Shown here: one piece after another, positions 1 through 11,754 of the stretch | Layout of the letters: each line of letters starts with the position of its first letter | Position numbering within the stretch: the stretch's first letter is position 1 | Source: Lagopus muta | Lineage: Eukaryota > Chordata > Aves > Galliformes > Phasianidae | Direction of reading: 5' to 3' | Length of the DNA: 64,000 nucleotides | Assembly (NCBI RefSeq): GCF_023343835.1 | Contig: NC_064449.1 | Coordinates: 3,509,778 to 3,573,777, forward strand | The notes under the pieces: generated by a model | What the model saw: only the letters and a program-made list of their open reading frames with translations | Databases searched by the model: none | What the model was told of the DNA's origin: nothing | Translations under genes and position numbers: made by a program

Positions 1-2201
1 CAAAGCTGCTGGCAGAAACTGCAGACATGATTGGTGTAAAAGAGCTCCGTGATGCCTTCAGAGAGGTGAGTGCTTCTTACTGTGTGGCCCCAAGGTGAGT
101 GACAGGAAACAGGAAAGAGAGAAGATCTGGGGGGAAGAAAAGAGGAGGAGAGAGCAGCAGAATGGAAGAATGAGAAAGAGCCAACCAGGCATGAAACAAG
201 GGAGGAGCAGAGAACACTCAGATAAGGGAGCTCTTGAGGAAAGGAAGAGGAAAGCTGGTGCACACGTGGTAGTGATGAGAGGTTTTTGAGGAGAAAAGGC
301 ATACCGAATCCAGACCAAAAGGAACGTGAAGGAGGAAAAAGAGGGACACAAAAGGCATGCAGAAAAAGTAGGGCACTCAAGAGCAGGGCAATACAAAGTC
401 CAACCCAACGCAAGATCCATTCTCCTTAACTGTATTTCCCCTGCTGGTATTTTTGCATGTACTTGCAGTTTGACACTAATGGTGATGGGGAGATCAGCAC
501 CAGTGAGCTGCGAGAAGCCATGAAGAAGCTTCTAGGGCAGCAGGTGGGTCATCGGGATATTGAAGAGATCATCCGGGACGTGGATCTGAATGGAGATGGG
601 CGCGTTGACTTTGAAGGTGAGAAGGGACGAATGCTCCCTGTCCATCTGCTGTCGTGTGAGGCAGAGCTTCAGCTTGGAGGTGGAAGCAGAAAGGAAGATT
701 TGCATGCTCTGAGTCCAGATATCTGAAGTACGGAGGAAAAAAAAGAAATAATTCCTTAGCTGAGTATTTGTCTGTGTATCCTTCTTGTGCTGCACTGCTA
801 TTTCAATCTGGTATCAGCAGTTCTAGCATAGGAAGAGATATGTCCTGTCACAGAGAAAGAGCTTCTGCTGCTCGTATGCAGTGCCAGACTTCATTTTAGG
901 GGGCATTTTCTTCCCATTCAATCTATTGCAAGAGCTGTGAGGAGACTGGTGCAGGTTTGGAGATTGCATTGCACCCTTCATTTCCTCTCACTCACCTTAC
1001 CGTCTGGTTTATAGAGATTTTGTTTCTGTACCTTTATCCCAGAAGTTGGTCACGTGCTAGTTGTGTCACTAGCACTGTTGACAGCTGATCCTCTAGATCA
1101 CGTTTAATCCTAGAGAGAATTCATTTCTTCTCCCACTTCCCATGCCAGAAGGAGTTGGAATGAGTAAGATTGGTTATGGTGCTATCCTGGACATTAGGCA
1201 TGGCACGAGTAATGTTAATAGAGCTCAGGGTTCCTGGTAAGGAAAGCAGTTGCTGTCATCAGACAATTAAGCATACACAAGAGTTGGAAGGCACAAGAAC
1301 ACGGCAGGCTGCTTGTTTTCCTAGTGCAGATGTTCTAATGCACTGATTACACGACAGTAGCTCTCCTTGTTCCCGGCAGCTGAATTATGTTAGACAGTTA
1401 AAATACATGAAATCCTAGTATCATTTTCTCAGTGAGTTACTGCTTTAGTTGTCAAAGGACAGCTCCATCAACAGAAAAAGGGAAGCCAAAGGGGTAATTT
1501 CCACTGCCCTCCTCTTTGTGGTTATTAATTTCCGGTCAGTTCAAGTGTAGAATGAAAACACATTTATATTTGATGGCATCTGCACTCGATTTTAACTCTT
1601 GTAATTGACTTCACAAGCTGCAGGGTGGTGAAGAAATAGATCCAGGATATCCTTCCAGTTAATCTGTATCTTCAAAAACAAGTAATCCATCAAAGCAAAC
1701 TTTTCTATACAAATAAATACTGGTAACTACTAAAACATTAGTGCTCTCCAACACTGGGTCTCCTGCAAGTGGCAGGCTTAGCAGGCTTAGCAGGCTTGCT
1801 AAGAACTTGTGCTGTCATCCCAAGGCTACAAACCAGCCTGCTCTGAAATTACAGTGAAAGGAGGAAATATAAATATAAAAAAATAAAATTTGCAATAATT
1901 TGTTCCAGGGAGTTGGTTGTGCAAACAAGGCTGTGCTCTGGGAAGGATCAGAGGAAATGAACTGCCCTGCTGCGGGGATCATATTACCTTACCTAACACA
2001 AGGATTAAAGCCCGTTTTGTGTGAGCTCCTCAGGGCCAGCCATGGAATTGCACTAATTTATTGGCAGTGTGTGGAGCCCCAGTGTCCACTGGCTGCGTAT
2101 CTCCATGGAATGAGAGCTGGGTTGGAGACCAGGGGTGTTTTCTGCTTCAGGGCTGTCTTTTCTTGTTGGTTGCAGAGTTTGTTCGCATGATGTCCCGCTG
2201 A
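1..2201 (+). CDS. CABP1: Calcium-binding protein 1 (CaBP1), C-terminal lobe, 5'-partial
   Basis: Three coding exons are visible: 1-65 (begins before the window), 469-616 and 2176-2201, with the stop codon TGA at 2199-2201. All introns are GT-AG. The readable protein runs [19 protein letters not shown], continues through [12 protein letters not shown] and [12 protein letters not shown], and ends FVRMMSR. These are EF-hands 3 and 4, each with a complete 12-residue calcium loop (D, N, D, G, I/V, E in the expected places). CaBP1 is a calmodulin-like neuronal calcium sensor that modulates voltage-gated calcium channels and IP3 receptors; that role is family knowledge. The N-terminal myristoylated part and EF-hands 1-2 lie upstream of the window. 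The sequence is nearly identical to mammalian CABP1 as I recall it. CABP2, CABP4 and CABP5 are related alternatives, but the [12 protein letters not shown] stretch and the MLEC neighbour favour CABP1. The introns (66-468 and 617-2175) hold nothing else I can name, apart from a short 9-bp tandem repeat near 1772. Confidence 0.95.
1771..1800. repeat. 9-bp tandem repeat in the last CABP1 intron
   Basis: The unit GCAGGCTTA is repeated three times head to tail, the last copy slightly altered. It is a minor tandem duplication inside the intron between the last two coding exons. Confidence 0.75.
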
Positions 2202-5200
2202 AGAATATTCTCAGCTAAAGAAAAATCAGCACCTTAGAGAGGGCAGAAGAGGACCTAGATGGAGCATCTAGCCCCGATGTTCCCACAGGAAGGTTTATCG
2301 GCTGGCTGCAAACGGGACATTGCAAGATGACCTGCTGCTCCTCCCTCACGGTGGTCCCCATGCCCCTCCACCCTTTCACACTGTGAAAGACTTACAACTT
2401 CCTACAACTGGAACCATTCCTTTGAGATGATTGCAGGAAACTGCAGAGCCAGGACTTGCCATGATGCTTTCATGGGTTATTTGCAACTTTAGACTCCTCC
2501 TTCCCAGCTTTATTCTCCCACCAGTTGCTGCAAAGCAAGAGCAGGAGAAATCCTTTTGGCTTGGTGGATGAGAGCAAAGCCATTGGAACTGGTGGCAGCC
2601 TCAGGGCGTGCTCTGCACTTCTTGGTTTCCCTTGGTGAACCCTGTCTGTGTTTGCTGTCTATGCGTGTGTCTATCTGTGTGGAGTTATTTATGCTTCCTC
2701 AGCACAAATTTGCATCTCCCGTGGTTATGTTTACCAAAAGTAAATTCAAATACATGTCTTGTGGGGGGAAAGCGATAAATATGCACGCTGAAACGATGTG
2801 GAGCCTGGATGTCCGTGTGAGAGGCGGTGGTGGGGCTGGGGGGAAGGGCTGTGGCAGATACACACGTTGGCATGTTGCACCAGGATTCAGGGCCAGTCCT
2901 GGCTGTGGGACAGGGAGACCCTGCCAGCTACAAAGCCTGAAGCCGGGCTCTGCCCTCCCTGCTGCTGGCCCCTACCTCTCCACCCCACTTGCAGTGGGGC
3001 GAGTGAGAGCTCCTGCAGCCCCAGAGTGAGGAGCAACAGGAGGAATGGCACCAGGTGAGGCAGCCATATCTACCCTCCCATTTTTGGACATTTTCAAACC
3101 TGACTGTCAGCGTATGCACAGTGAAGGACTGTGCTGTGGGGCTGTTGTAACCGTTGGTGCTGAGGATTGGCCAGAAGCCCTGTGGACTCCTTGTGTGGCG
3201 GGGCCCCATTCTCCAGCTTGATCACACTTGAGAATCCTGCATTCCTGCAGCAGTGACCATGGCAGCAGCTTCCACACCCTGCCTGCTGCTTCCAGACACC
3301 CTTGTCCTTCTCCTTTCCCCAAGCTGCTCACAACCTCCCGCTCTGTTTTCCTACCCCCCAGGACCTGCAGTTATCCCTTTTTTCTATGCAGAGGCTCTGT
3401 CATGAATCACCAGGGTGAATTCCTGCTTGACTTCAAAAGACATCATGATTGCTATAGGTTTCTCAGTGCAACTGGGAGCTGTTTTCTCCCACTGCCTGCT
3501 TCCTCCACACTGGAGATTGGAGACCAATATCCTTCTGCTTTCTTCATCACAGATCTCTCAATTCCCAAGCTCCCTCTTGTGTTATCAGGGTCCACAAATC
3601 CACATCCCAAAGGGGGATTTTCTCTTCTGCTTTCCCGTTGCTGTGCCAACTAGCATAGTTGCAGCAACAACTAAAACCCAGCAGTGGAAGAACTATGCTT
3701 TTTGTATGTGCATGTAACCGTGTTAGCACAAGCACGTGCACTGGCCTAGGTTTGTATGCACACACAAAAGGGAATGCAAGTAGGTACCTGACAGCGCAGC
3801 AAAAAAAGTTTATTTGCCAGTGGGTGTGTGCAGACTCTGTGTCTGTTTCTATTTATCATTGTAGCTGGTCATCTTAGAAATGTGTGTCTGAGCTGAGAAA
3901 TTGGAAAATGTACAGCACAGCAGCTGTACTGGGCTTAGGGGAGGGTAAGGGCGATAAACTGAGCAGAGTCCAGAGTCCTGGTGTGCCATGTGTGTGCTTA
4001 GGATAATACTGCAGAGGAGTCAGACCTGTTCAGGCTTGAGTCTGCATGCAGATGTGCTTTACTTACATTGGAGCTCATTGAGGGAGAAGCATTTATGTAT
4101 GCTGAGAGTTTGGATTTGCTGCTAGCCTGTGTGCCACAGTGACTGGCTGGCTGCCGAGACCAGCAACAACCCAGCCTGAGCCCTGTGCTGGAGCTAGCAT
4201 GCAGAAACCCAACAGGCATTGGTGGGAAGAGGAGCCAACAGCCAACTTGAACCGACACATTGCTCTGCTCACAGCAGCAGATTGAAGGACACAGCCTTAA
4301 TTTATTTAAAATAATAAACGTATTTCTGGAGGCTGCAGTGCTTTGCACTGCACAGGATTGTCCCCAAGCACAGTGTCATAGTGGATGGAGATGTTCCCTG
4401 CTAACTTACATGGGTTCCTGTGTCTGCAACCTGGCAGGGCTGTATATGTCTTCCCCAGAAGCACTGGGGTGCTGGCATGGGGTAGGGGTGGCCACAGGGC
4501 ACCTTTGTGCCATTGGCAGTCCTGGAGCCACAGCTGCTTTCGAGGAAAGCTAAGCTCTGCTACATGACCTCCAGCTCTTTCCTGCCAGGTCTTCCCGTGA
4601 TACATCAAACAGGTCAGACAGGGCAGGTCTTCAAGCATTCATTTTTGTCCTGCCACAAGCTCTTGCTGGTTTTGTTTGCACAACAAAACCCACATAATCC
4701 CAGGGAGTTTTCTTATTTTCTTGTGCTGGCAGGGCCAGAGATTAAAGCTCCAATTTAAATAATCTAATTCCAGAGATAATCCTTTTGCTCTCATCTTCAA
4801 ACCCCTATTAGGGAGCCTTCCAAATAGCTCCAGACAACGAGGCAGAGCAGGTCCCTCCAGGCACACCAGACCCATGCAGTTGGCTTGGATCTGGCCCGGC
4901 AGTGAGGCTGGCTCATATTGACCTCTCAGATATCTCTTCTCTGTTGCAGCCACAAGGTCTGTTTCTGCCCCGCATTTCTCCATCGCTCCTTTTAGATATC
5001 CTGATCTCTTTTTCCTGCAGGAAATGGCTAATATCCAAAACACACGTCCCACACATGGATCAGCAGGGCTGCAGACCAGGTGGGCCTAATTCCCAACTGG
5101 GAGTTATTTCAGCACAGCTGCCAGGTGACAGGGAGATCAAGGGGTCAAGACAACAACCCTGAGCCTTTCACTTGTAGGTTACTGGTTTAAATCCTGCCTG

Positions 5201-5530
5201 AACCGAGGGACCAGGAAGTTCAATGGATTAGCAGCAGCACACAGAGCCTCTGGGGTGCAATCCAGGCCATCAGTGGCTGCAGGTAGCAATTATGTGGCAG
5301 CGGCGTGGGACATCACGGGTGCAGGTCATCACAGCACACCCACCTTGCTCTGCTGGTGGCAGGACAAGTGCTCCTCCTGCCCGATCTCACTCCCTGCTCC
5401 GCTAATCCCTCTTGCTTCAAGCCAGCTCGCTAATTATTGGCGAATCATCCTCCAGGTTAGTTACTGGCACGTGCTCTGCTCCTGGCAGGTGTTGCAACGC
5501 TCATTGCTTCGCTAGCTAAAAAGGCTGAGC
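2202..5530. other. CABP1 3' UTR of unknown length plus CABP1-MLEC intergenic region
   Basis: No coding exon is recognisable here. The CABP1 3' UTR must begin at 2202, but I see no strong polyadenylation hexamer soon after the stop codon. The clearest candidates on the + strand are AATAAA at 4313-4318 and ATTAAA at 4741-4746, both far downstream. The open frames in this stretch have no family resemblance and overlap one another on both strands, as chance frames do. GC content rises towards 5500, where the MLEC CpG island begins. Confidence 0.5.
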
Positions 5531-6161
5531 CCTCAGACGGAAGGGAAGCAAAGCACTGAACAGCCGCGGCCCCGCTGCCCGCCCCAGGGACGCGCGAGCC
5601 CCGCGCCGCTCCCCGCCGTTGCCGGGCAACCCGCCGAGCTCCCGCTTCCCGCCGTCCCACAATGCTTCGCGTTCGGGCCGCGCTGGAGCTCCGTGATTGG
5701 CGGAGCGCAGTGGGCGCGGCTCCTCCTCAGGCGCACGGCGGCACGTCGATCTGAGGCCGCGCTTCGTGCTGTCGCTCTGGTTTGTGCCGCCGCTGTCCTT
5801 TCCGGGAAAGCCGGTACCGGCCCGGGGTTGTCCCGGCTCGCTGTCGGCAGCTCCGCTCCCCGCTCCGCGCGGCCCACTCAGCGCCGCTGCGCTCCGGCCG
5901 GTCACGCCTCCCACCGCTGCGCCGCCATCCCCGCGCCTCCCGGTCGAGCCTACTCTCCCGCTCCCGTTCGCCATTGGTCGCGCGCGTCATGAATATGCAG
6001 ATAACGTCTCGAGGCTGTCCAATAGGGAACGGACGTAGATTTAATATTCCATTCGCGGCTTATGGATTGGTCGGCGCTCGGCCCGCCCCGGCAGCGGGTT
6101 AGGGCGCCCCCAGGCGACAGCAGGAAGGGGCGGGCGGCGGGCGCAGCGCCTGGAGCCCGAG
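5530..6161 (+). promoter_or_regulatory. MLEC: MLEC CpG-island promoter with four CCAAT boxes
   Basis: The stretch is rich in CpG and GC and continues through MLEC exon 1 to about 6660. It contains four CCAAT boxes (NF-Y type): ATTGG at 5696-5700, 5973-5977 and 6066-6070, and CCAAT at 6019-6023. There is no convincing TATA box in the usual position. NF-Y boxes in a CpG island are typical of genes expressed in most tissues, and NF-Y also takes part in ER-stress responses, which would suit an ER protein. The exact ERSE pattern (CCAAT-N9-CCACG) is not present. Confidence 0.7.
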
Positions 6162-9100
6162 ATGGTGGGCGCCGGGGCGCGCGGGGCGCCGCTGCCGGTG
6201 CTGCTGCTGCTGCTGCCGGCACTGCTGCGGGGCGCGGCGGGCGGCCTCGCCGACAGCGTGGTCTGGGCCGTCAACGCGGGTGGCGATGCCCATGTGGACG
6301 TGAACGGCATCCACTTCCGCAAGGACCCGCTCGAGGGCCGCGTGGGCCGAGGTGAGGCCGGGGGGGCCGCGCCGCCGGTTCCGGGGGAGGTGGGTCGGGG
6401 GAGGGCGGGCAGCCGGGCCCGGACCGCTCCTCTCGGCGGAGCCCGTCCGTAACGGTGGCGTCCGGGCCCGCGTCCCGCAGCGCCGCCCCGAGTCTAGCCG
6501 CTGAGGGCCCGTCCGCGTCCCCGCGGGGCTGCGGTGCCGGGCGCTGTTGGCCTCGAGGGGGAGCGCGGCCTGCGGGCCGTCGTGGTGCGGGGCCGACGGG
6601 CGTTGCTCTGCTGCCCTTCTGCCTCCCCCTGCCTCCTCGCTCCTCGTGGAGCGGAGTGGAATTTCGCCTGGGAAGGTGACGTGAACGCTTAGGCAGCCAA
6701 ACCGGCAGCGTGCAGCCGCCTGGCTCCCGTTTGCCTTTTTTCCACTGCAAGACCCCAGTTTCCACAGCGAGTTCTGCCAGCACGCGCTGCTGCGCCGTCT
6801 TCCTGCAGCTCTGCCCCGGGCCGGGCAGCACCGTGTGAGCGGCAGGGACGGGGCAGGGGCTGAAGCGCAGGAGCAGAGGAGCCGTTCTCAGCCGTTGCTG
6901 CTCCCTAATCGCTGGAAGCTTCTGTCTGCGAGCGGCTGGGGAGCTGCTGTCACACTGGGTTACCTTGCTGTACTTCCCCCGAAGCCCCCCAGGTTGTCTG
7001 AGTTTTGCCCGTTTCTCATAATCAGTGAACCGCATCTCAGTCGATCCATGAATGCTGAGCTGCTCCTGCTGCCGCTTGCAGGTGAGTGCAGGAGCGCAGA
7101 GAGCTGTTTGTTCTCTGTGTGTATGTGTTTGAGGGCTGCGAGGACTGCCCTGGGACCTTGTGTGGGGAGCAGCACCGTGCTGTACGGTGAGCCCTCTGCA
7201 CACTGTGTGGAAGAGGTTACATTTAAATATTAATAGGGTTCTCAGTTTCTCATCCTGTGCCCTGAGGTGCTGATCAGGATGGCTCAGCTCCTTCCACACG
7301 CCTTTTGTGTGTGACCAGAAGGAGAATGACCTGGTGGACTTGTTTCTGAGTTGAGGAAAAAAGGGTCTTTTCTGAGCACGCTGTGGCTTGCTCCTCCTTT
7401 GGGGAAAGCCCGTGTTCTCTGAACACAGCAGGCTGTCAGTAAGCCTGCTGTAGCCAATGGTGCCAGGCACGGCCAAGAAGACTTTACCCCTTTGAGCTAT
7501 TAAGTGTGTTTCCTTCAATGGCTTTTTATTGCACAATTGTTTGGTTCATGCCAGGCTTCTCTGTTTGGTCGGCATGTAATGGCTGACTGGGAGTACGTGG
7601 CAGGCTGGGAGGGAAGGATGTGGGGCAGCACTTCACCTCTGGGCTTTTCGAGTCTCAGTCCCAGATGCTGAGCCCTGAGGAACAGAATGTGTTGATAGCA
7701 ATTACGTGTCTGTAATGCGTGCACTTGCCTCTTGGTGAGCTGCCCCTGAGCACACCTAATGCACTGGGAAATCAAGCTCACTTTCATGGCTGTGTCAACA
7801 GTCCTCTGGGTGACAGCTCTTCCTCTCCAGTTACCTTCTTGGCTATTAATGGGCTTCCTTTATACACAGGCTTTCCTCTGATAGGAGCTGACTTCTGTGG
7901 AGCCCTTGGTTTGTGACTGCTGTAATCTGGAGATGTCTGTGTGGGAGGACAGGTTAAACTTTTCACCCGCTGTATTTCTGCTGATCAGAGCCTCCAGTCT
8001 TTGTGCCCTGCTTGGAGTGGCAAAGAGCAGCAGCATGTAATATTGTCTGAGTAGCTGCGTGTGAAACAGGAGATGAAGAACTGGCATTAATTTCCTCTTG
8101 CTCGTTTGCATTGGCTCCATCTTTGGCAATATGTTCTGGGTTAGAAGTTCTTGCTTTGTCTTGGCCAGCGCAGTGTCTGTTCCCATGGAAATAGGGGTGG
8201 ACGTGGCAAGTGTCAGTAGATAACTTGGTGTGGGTCAACTTCTGCTGGCCGAGGTGCCAGTGGGCTTTGGGTGCCTGCAGCCTTCCCTCCTGCATTGCTG
8301 AGGCATTATTCTGTTCTGAGCTCTCAAGGCACACATCAGTTTGCATTTACACAGTAACACAACAGAATGCCAAGTCAGGGTGAGAGCTCCTGAGAGGTGG
8401 TGAGGTGGGGAGCAAGAAGAGGCAATGTTATGATTTCTGTTGTTTTCTCAGCTGTTGGTAGTGTTGTTTGAACCCTTCTTAGGGGACTCAACCTGCAGTT
8501 GGTGCCCGTTTCAGCTGAGTGGCTGTGAGATGGAGCTACTCTTGAAACCCTTATGTACTTTTCCTGCTTCCTTCTTCAAGCTGACACATACTGCCTGCCT
8601 GTGGTGAGAAGAAAGGGTTTCGTAAGTCTTATCTGCTGCTTTTCACCCTTCTGCCATCCCCCAGGTTTTTACTGCTGGAGGGTGAGTCTCTAAAACCTAA
8701 TGCCACTGCCTGCTAACTTCAAACCTGCTGAATGAATGACTGTAGTCAGTCCTGAAGTGACTGCTTAGGTTCTGTACTCAGAGTTTATACATTGAAAATG
8801 TTGTAAAAACATTTTTAGGCGTTTTTCCTCTTTGAAGCAGGAGTCTGGGGCCAAGTCTTTTGGCTCTGCGCCCTGTATGTGAAACCAGCTCTTCTTTTTG
8901 AAACTGTGAGTGAGTTTTGTCTCTGGGACTGCAGCAGGTCCAGACCCATTTTTCTGCAGGACCCAGGTTCAGGGATTTTGGCTGCTTCTGCTCCAGTAGT
9001 GCCTTCTCCTGACCAGAGCAAGGAGTGAGAATGGGTCTCACTAGGGCAGTGAGTGCTAAGGCCATGTGCAATTAAGCACTTAAGAGAAAATAAAGCATCT

Positions 9101-11754
9101 GTTCGTGTTCCTCAGAAATTAACCAAATGAACTGTTCTGTGCTTGAAATACAGCTTCTGACTATGGTATGAAGCTACCAATCCTGCGGTCCAATGCAGAA
9201 GATCAGATCCTGTACCAGACAGAGCGTTACAATGAGGAAACCTTTGGCTACGAAGTTCCCATCAAAGAAGAGGGTGACTACGTGTTGGTGTTGAAGTTTG
9301 CAGAGGTTTACTTTGCACAATCTCAACAGAAGGTAAGCAGCAGCTCTGTGCCGCTCTGAGCTTTCCTGTCTCTTTGATAGTTAAAGCTGTCTATGCCTGG
9401 GTTGCCTCTGCTGTTTTTTATGCTTTGCATGGAGAAAGTAAAGTGAGACGCTACAGGTTAACTTCATCTGTAGAGCTCATAAGAGAGTGGTTTGATACAT
9501 GGAACCTCTTCCACACGACGGATACACGTTTGACCTGTAAAACTGCATTACGAGAGTGTTCAAACAAACATGTGCAACAGCACATAAGTAGCATTGGATT
9601 TTTATGATCTGTTTAGGCTGTGCTGTGTTTGAGAAGTGTTTTTGCCATTTCCCTGTCTGCTTGTGTCTGATGCAACTGCATGCCTGTTGTGGAGCAAGTA
9701 TTGCACATACTGAATCAGGAAAGTGATCTGGGTTAAATAAACTACTGAAACAGTTTGTATGAGTGTAATAACTGATAATGGTTCAAAATAACTGTGTGCC
9801 TACAGTGTCAAATTCAACCCCTCATCAAAGCTCTCTGGAGATCAATAATCCTTGCCTGCTTTTGAAATCCCTCTTGTAAAGATGTGGAAGCAAAAGCACA
9901 AAGAATCCAATGCCCTGTGATAAATTGGAAGAGAAACGTGTATTTCAATCTGGCTTTACCCTCACTCTGTCAGCTGCTTTAGAGCTCTTCTTAAACACTG
10001 TACTGCCATTCTGACGGAGAAGTATTTCAGGGAACAGAACTATGGGGCTGCTTTACAGAAAGGATGCAACAAACAGTCTCAGATTAAGCTGAAGAGCTGA
10101 GACATCTCTGGCTTTTCTTCTCTCATGTGGTTCTGCTGGGATTCCCCAGGTGCTTCATGAAGTTTGAGTCATTAAGGCCCCGAGGAGGACTTTCACTCTG
10201 AATTCAGATGTGGTTAGCAGTTGATCACTTCATCTCCTTCAAACCCTGCATCCTGTCAGTAGCTTCACCAGTGTGTTTCCTGTTCCCTGCTTTGCTTGGG
10301 GCTGTTTGTTAGAAATGGCCTCATTCCCTGGGTATGGTGTGCCACACTCTCCCTAGGGAAGGAGCAGGTCCTCAGCCAGCAGATGGAAAGCTGTGAAAGG
10401 AAATGATGAAAAACAGAACAGAATTGTGTTGTCCTCAGTTTTGAACAGCAGGAATTATGTTAGAAGTAAGAGGCAAATTTCAGGGTATCTGAAAGCAACC
10501 TTAATGCCTCAGTGTCTTTACCTGGATGCTTTTGGCTTCTGAATCCTTCTCAAGGGAGTGGAGAATGCGTGGTGGTACAGTGCATGTTGCAATGCTTTCT
10601 GGTTTTCCCCTTTCAACTGTTGCATGCCTGAATCTGTTCTGACACTGTCGTTTCTTCCGCCCTGAAGGTGTTTGATGTTCGCTTGAATGGCCACGTGGTG
10701 GTGAAGGACTTGGACATTTTTGACAGAGTTGGACATAGCACAGCTCATGATGAGATCATTCCCATGAGTATCAAAAAGGGAAAACTAAGTGTCCAGGGAG
10801 AAGTTTCAACGTTCACAGGAAAGCTTCATATTGAGTTTGTAAAGGTAACGAGGCTTTGCTGGCCTTTATTTTCCTTTTCCCTTTTCTTTCCCAGCCACGT
10901 GATGCAGATGTGTGCTGGGGGTGGGGAAGATGGCAGTAGGTGGGGAGATTGTTTCTTGAATTATGCTGTAGCACTGACTTCCATCTTCACTTTCTCTAGG
11001 GCTACTATGACAATCCGAAAATCTGTGCCCTGTACATCCTGCAAGGAACAGTGGAAGGTGAGCATAGTTTCTGAGCCAGAAGGCTCTTTCCCTTTGGAGA
11101 TCAGCCTGCTGCTTCTCAGACCATGAGATCATAGCTCTTTCTGAGCTACCTCTGCCAAGGCTGTTTCTCTATCAGCACATTCCCACAGGGTGCAGAATGA
11201 GATAGGTGTCTTAGCATTCCCCTCTGTACGTGCACAAAGCTGTCATTTTCAGAATAAGTAACACAAATTTGGTACAAGACTTCTTGCATATGGAGTAGAG
11301 AAGAAAGGAACGTGTCTAGTTGGTCTTAAGTTATAGCTGCAAATGAATTCTCTCTAGCTTTGTATGTTAGCAGCAGTCCTGCAAACAAGTAACTTATGGA
11401 GTTCTTTTAGGTAGTAGTTACGTGTTTCTTACCTGGAGCTTTGTTTTCCTCACTCACTTCTGAGGACAGGGAGGTTTCCTGGGTTACATCCTGCCTCCTT
11501 GTGACTTTTCTTCTTGTTCAACAGATGTTCCAAAGCTGCAACCACACCCAGGTCTGGAGAAAAAAGAGGACGACGATGATGAGGATGAATATGATGATGG
11601 CTCCAGCGTTAAAAAACAGGCAAATAAGAACCGGGTTCAATCAGGCCCACGCACACCAAACCCCTATGCCTCAGACAACAGCAGCCTCATGTTCCCTATA
11701 TTGGTGGCCTTTGGTGTCTTCATTCCTACCCTCTTCTGCCTCTGCCGGTTGTGA
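6162..11754 (+). CDS. MLEC: Malectin, ER-membrane lectin for diglucosylated N-glycans
   Basis: The five coding exons are 6162-6351, 9154-9332, 10668-10844, 11000-11057 and 11525-11754, with TGA at 11752-11754. They total 834 nt, or 277 residues; the human protein is about 292. The start ATG at 6162 opens a signal peptide with a leucine-rich core ([11 protein letters not shown]) at residues 10-20. The malectin domain follows from about residue 30, beginning [14 protein letters not shown] and running through [25 protein letters not shown] and [13 protein letters not shown]. Next come an acidic stretch ([14 protein letters not shown]), a short linker and a single C-terminal membrane span ([18 protein letters not shown]) ending in CRL. 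Malectin binds Glc2-high-mannose glycans on new glycoproteins in the ER and works with ribophorin I; this is family knowledge. All introns are GT-AG and the joined frame has no break. Intron 1 (6352-9153) is the largest. Confidence 0.97.

Noticed and set aside
5170-5215. A tRNA-like or SINE-like B box (GGTTTAAATCC)
   Set aside because: No A box, cloverleaf or element body surrounds it; the match to the B-box consensus is imperfect and probably accidental.
6019-6037. An ER-stress element (CCAAT-N9-CCACG) in the MLEC promoter
   Set aside because: The sequence nine bases after CCAAT is ACGTA, not CCACG, so the consensus is not met.
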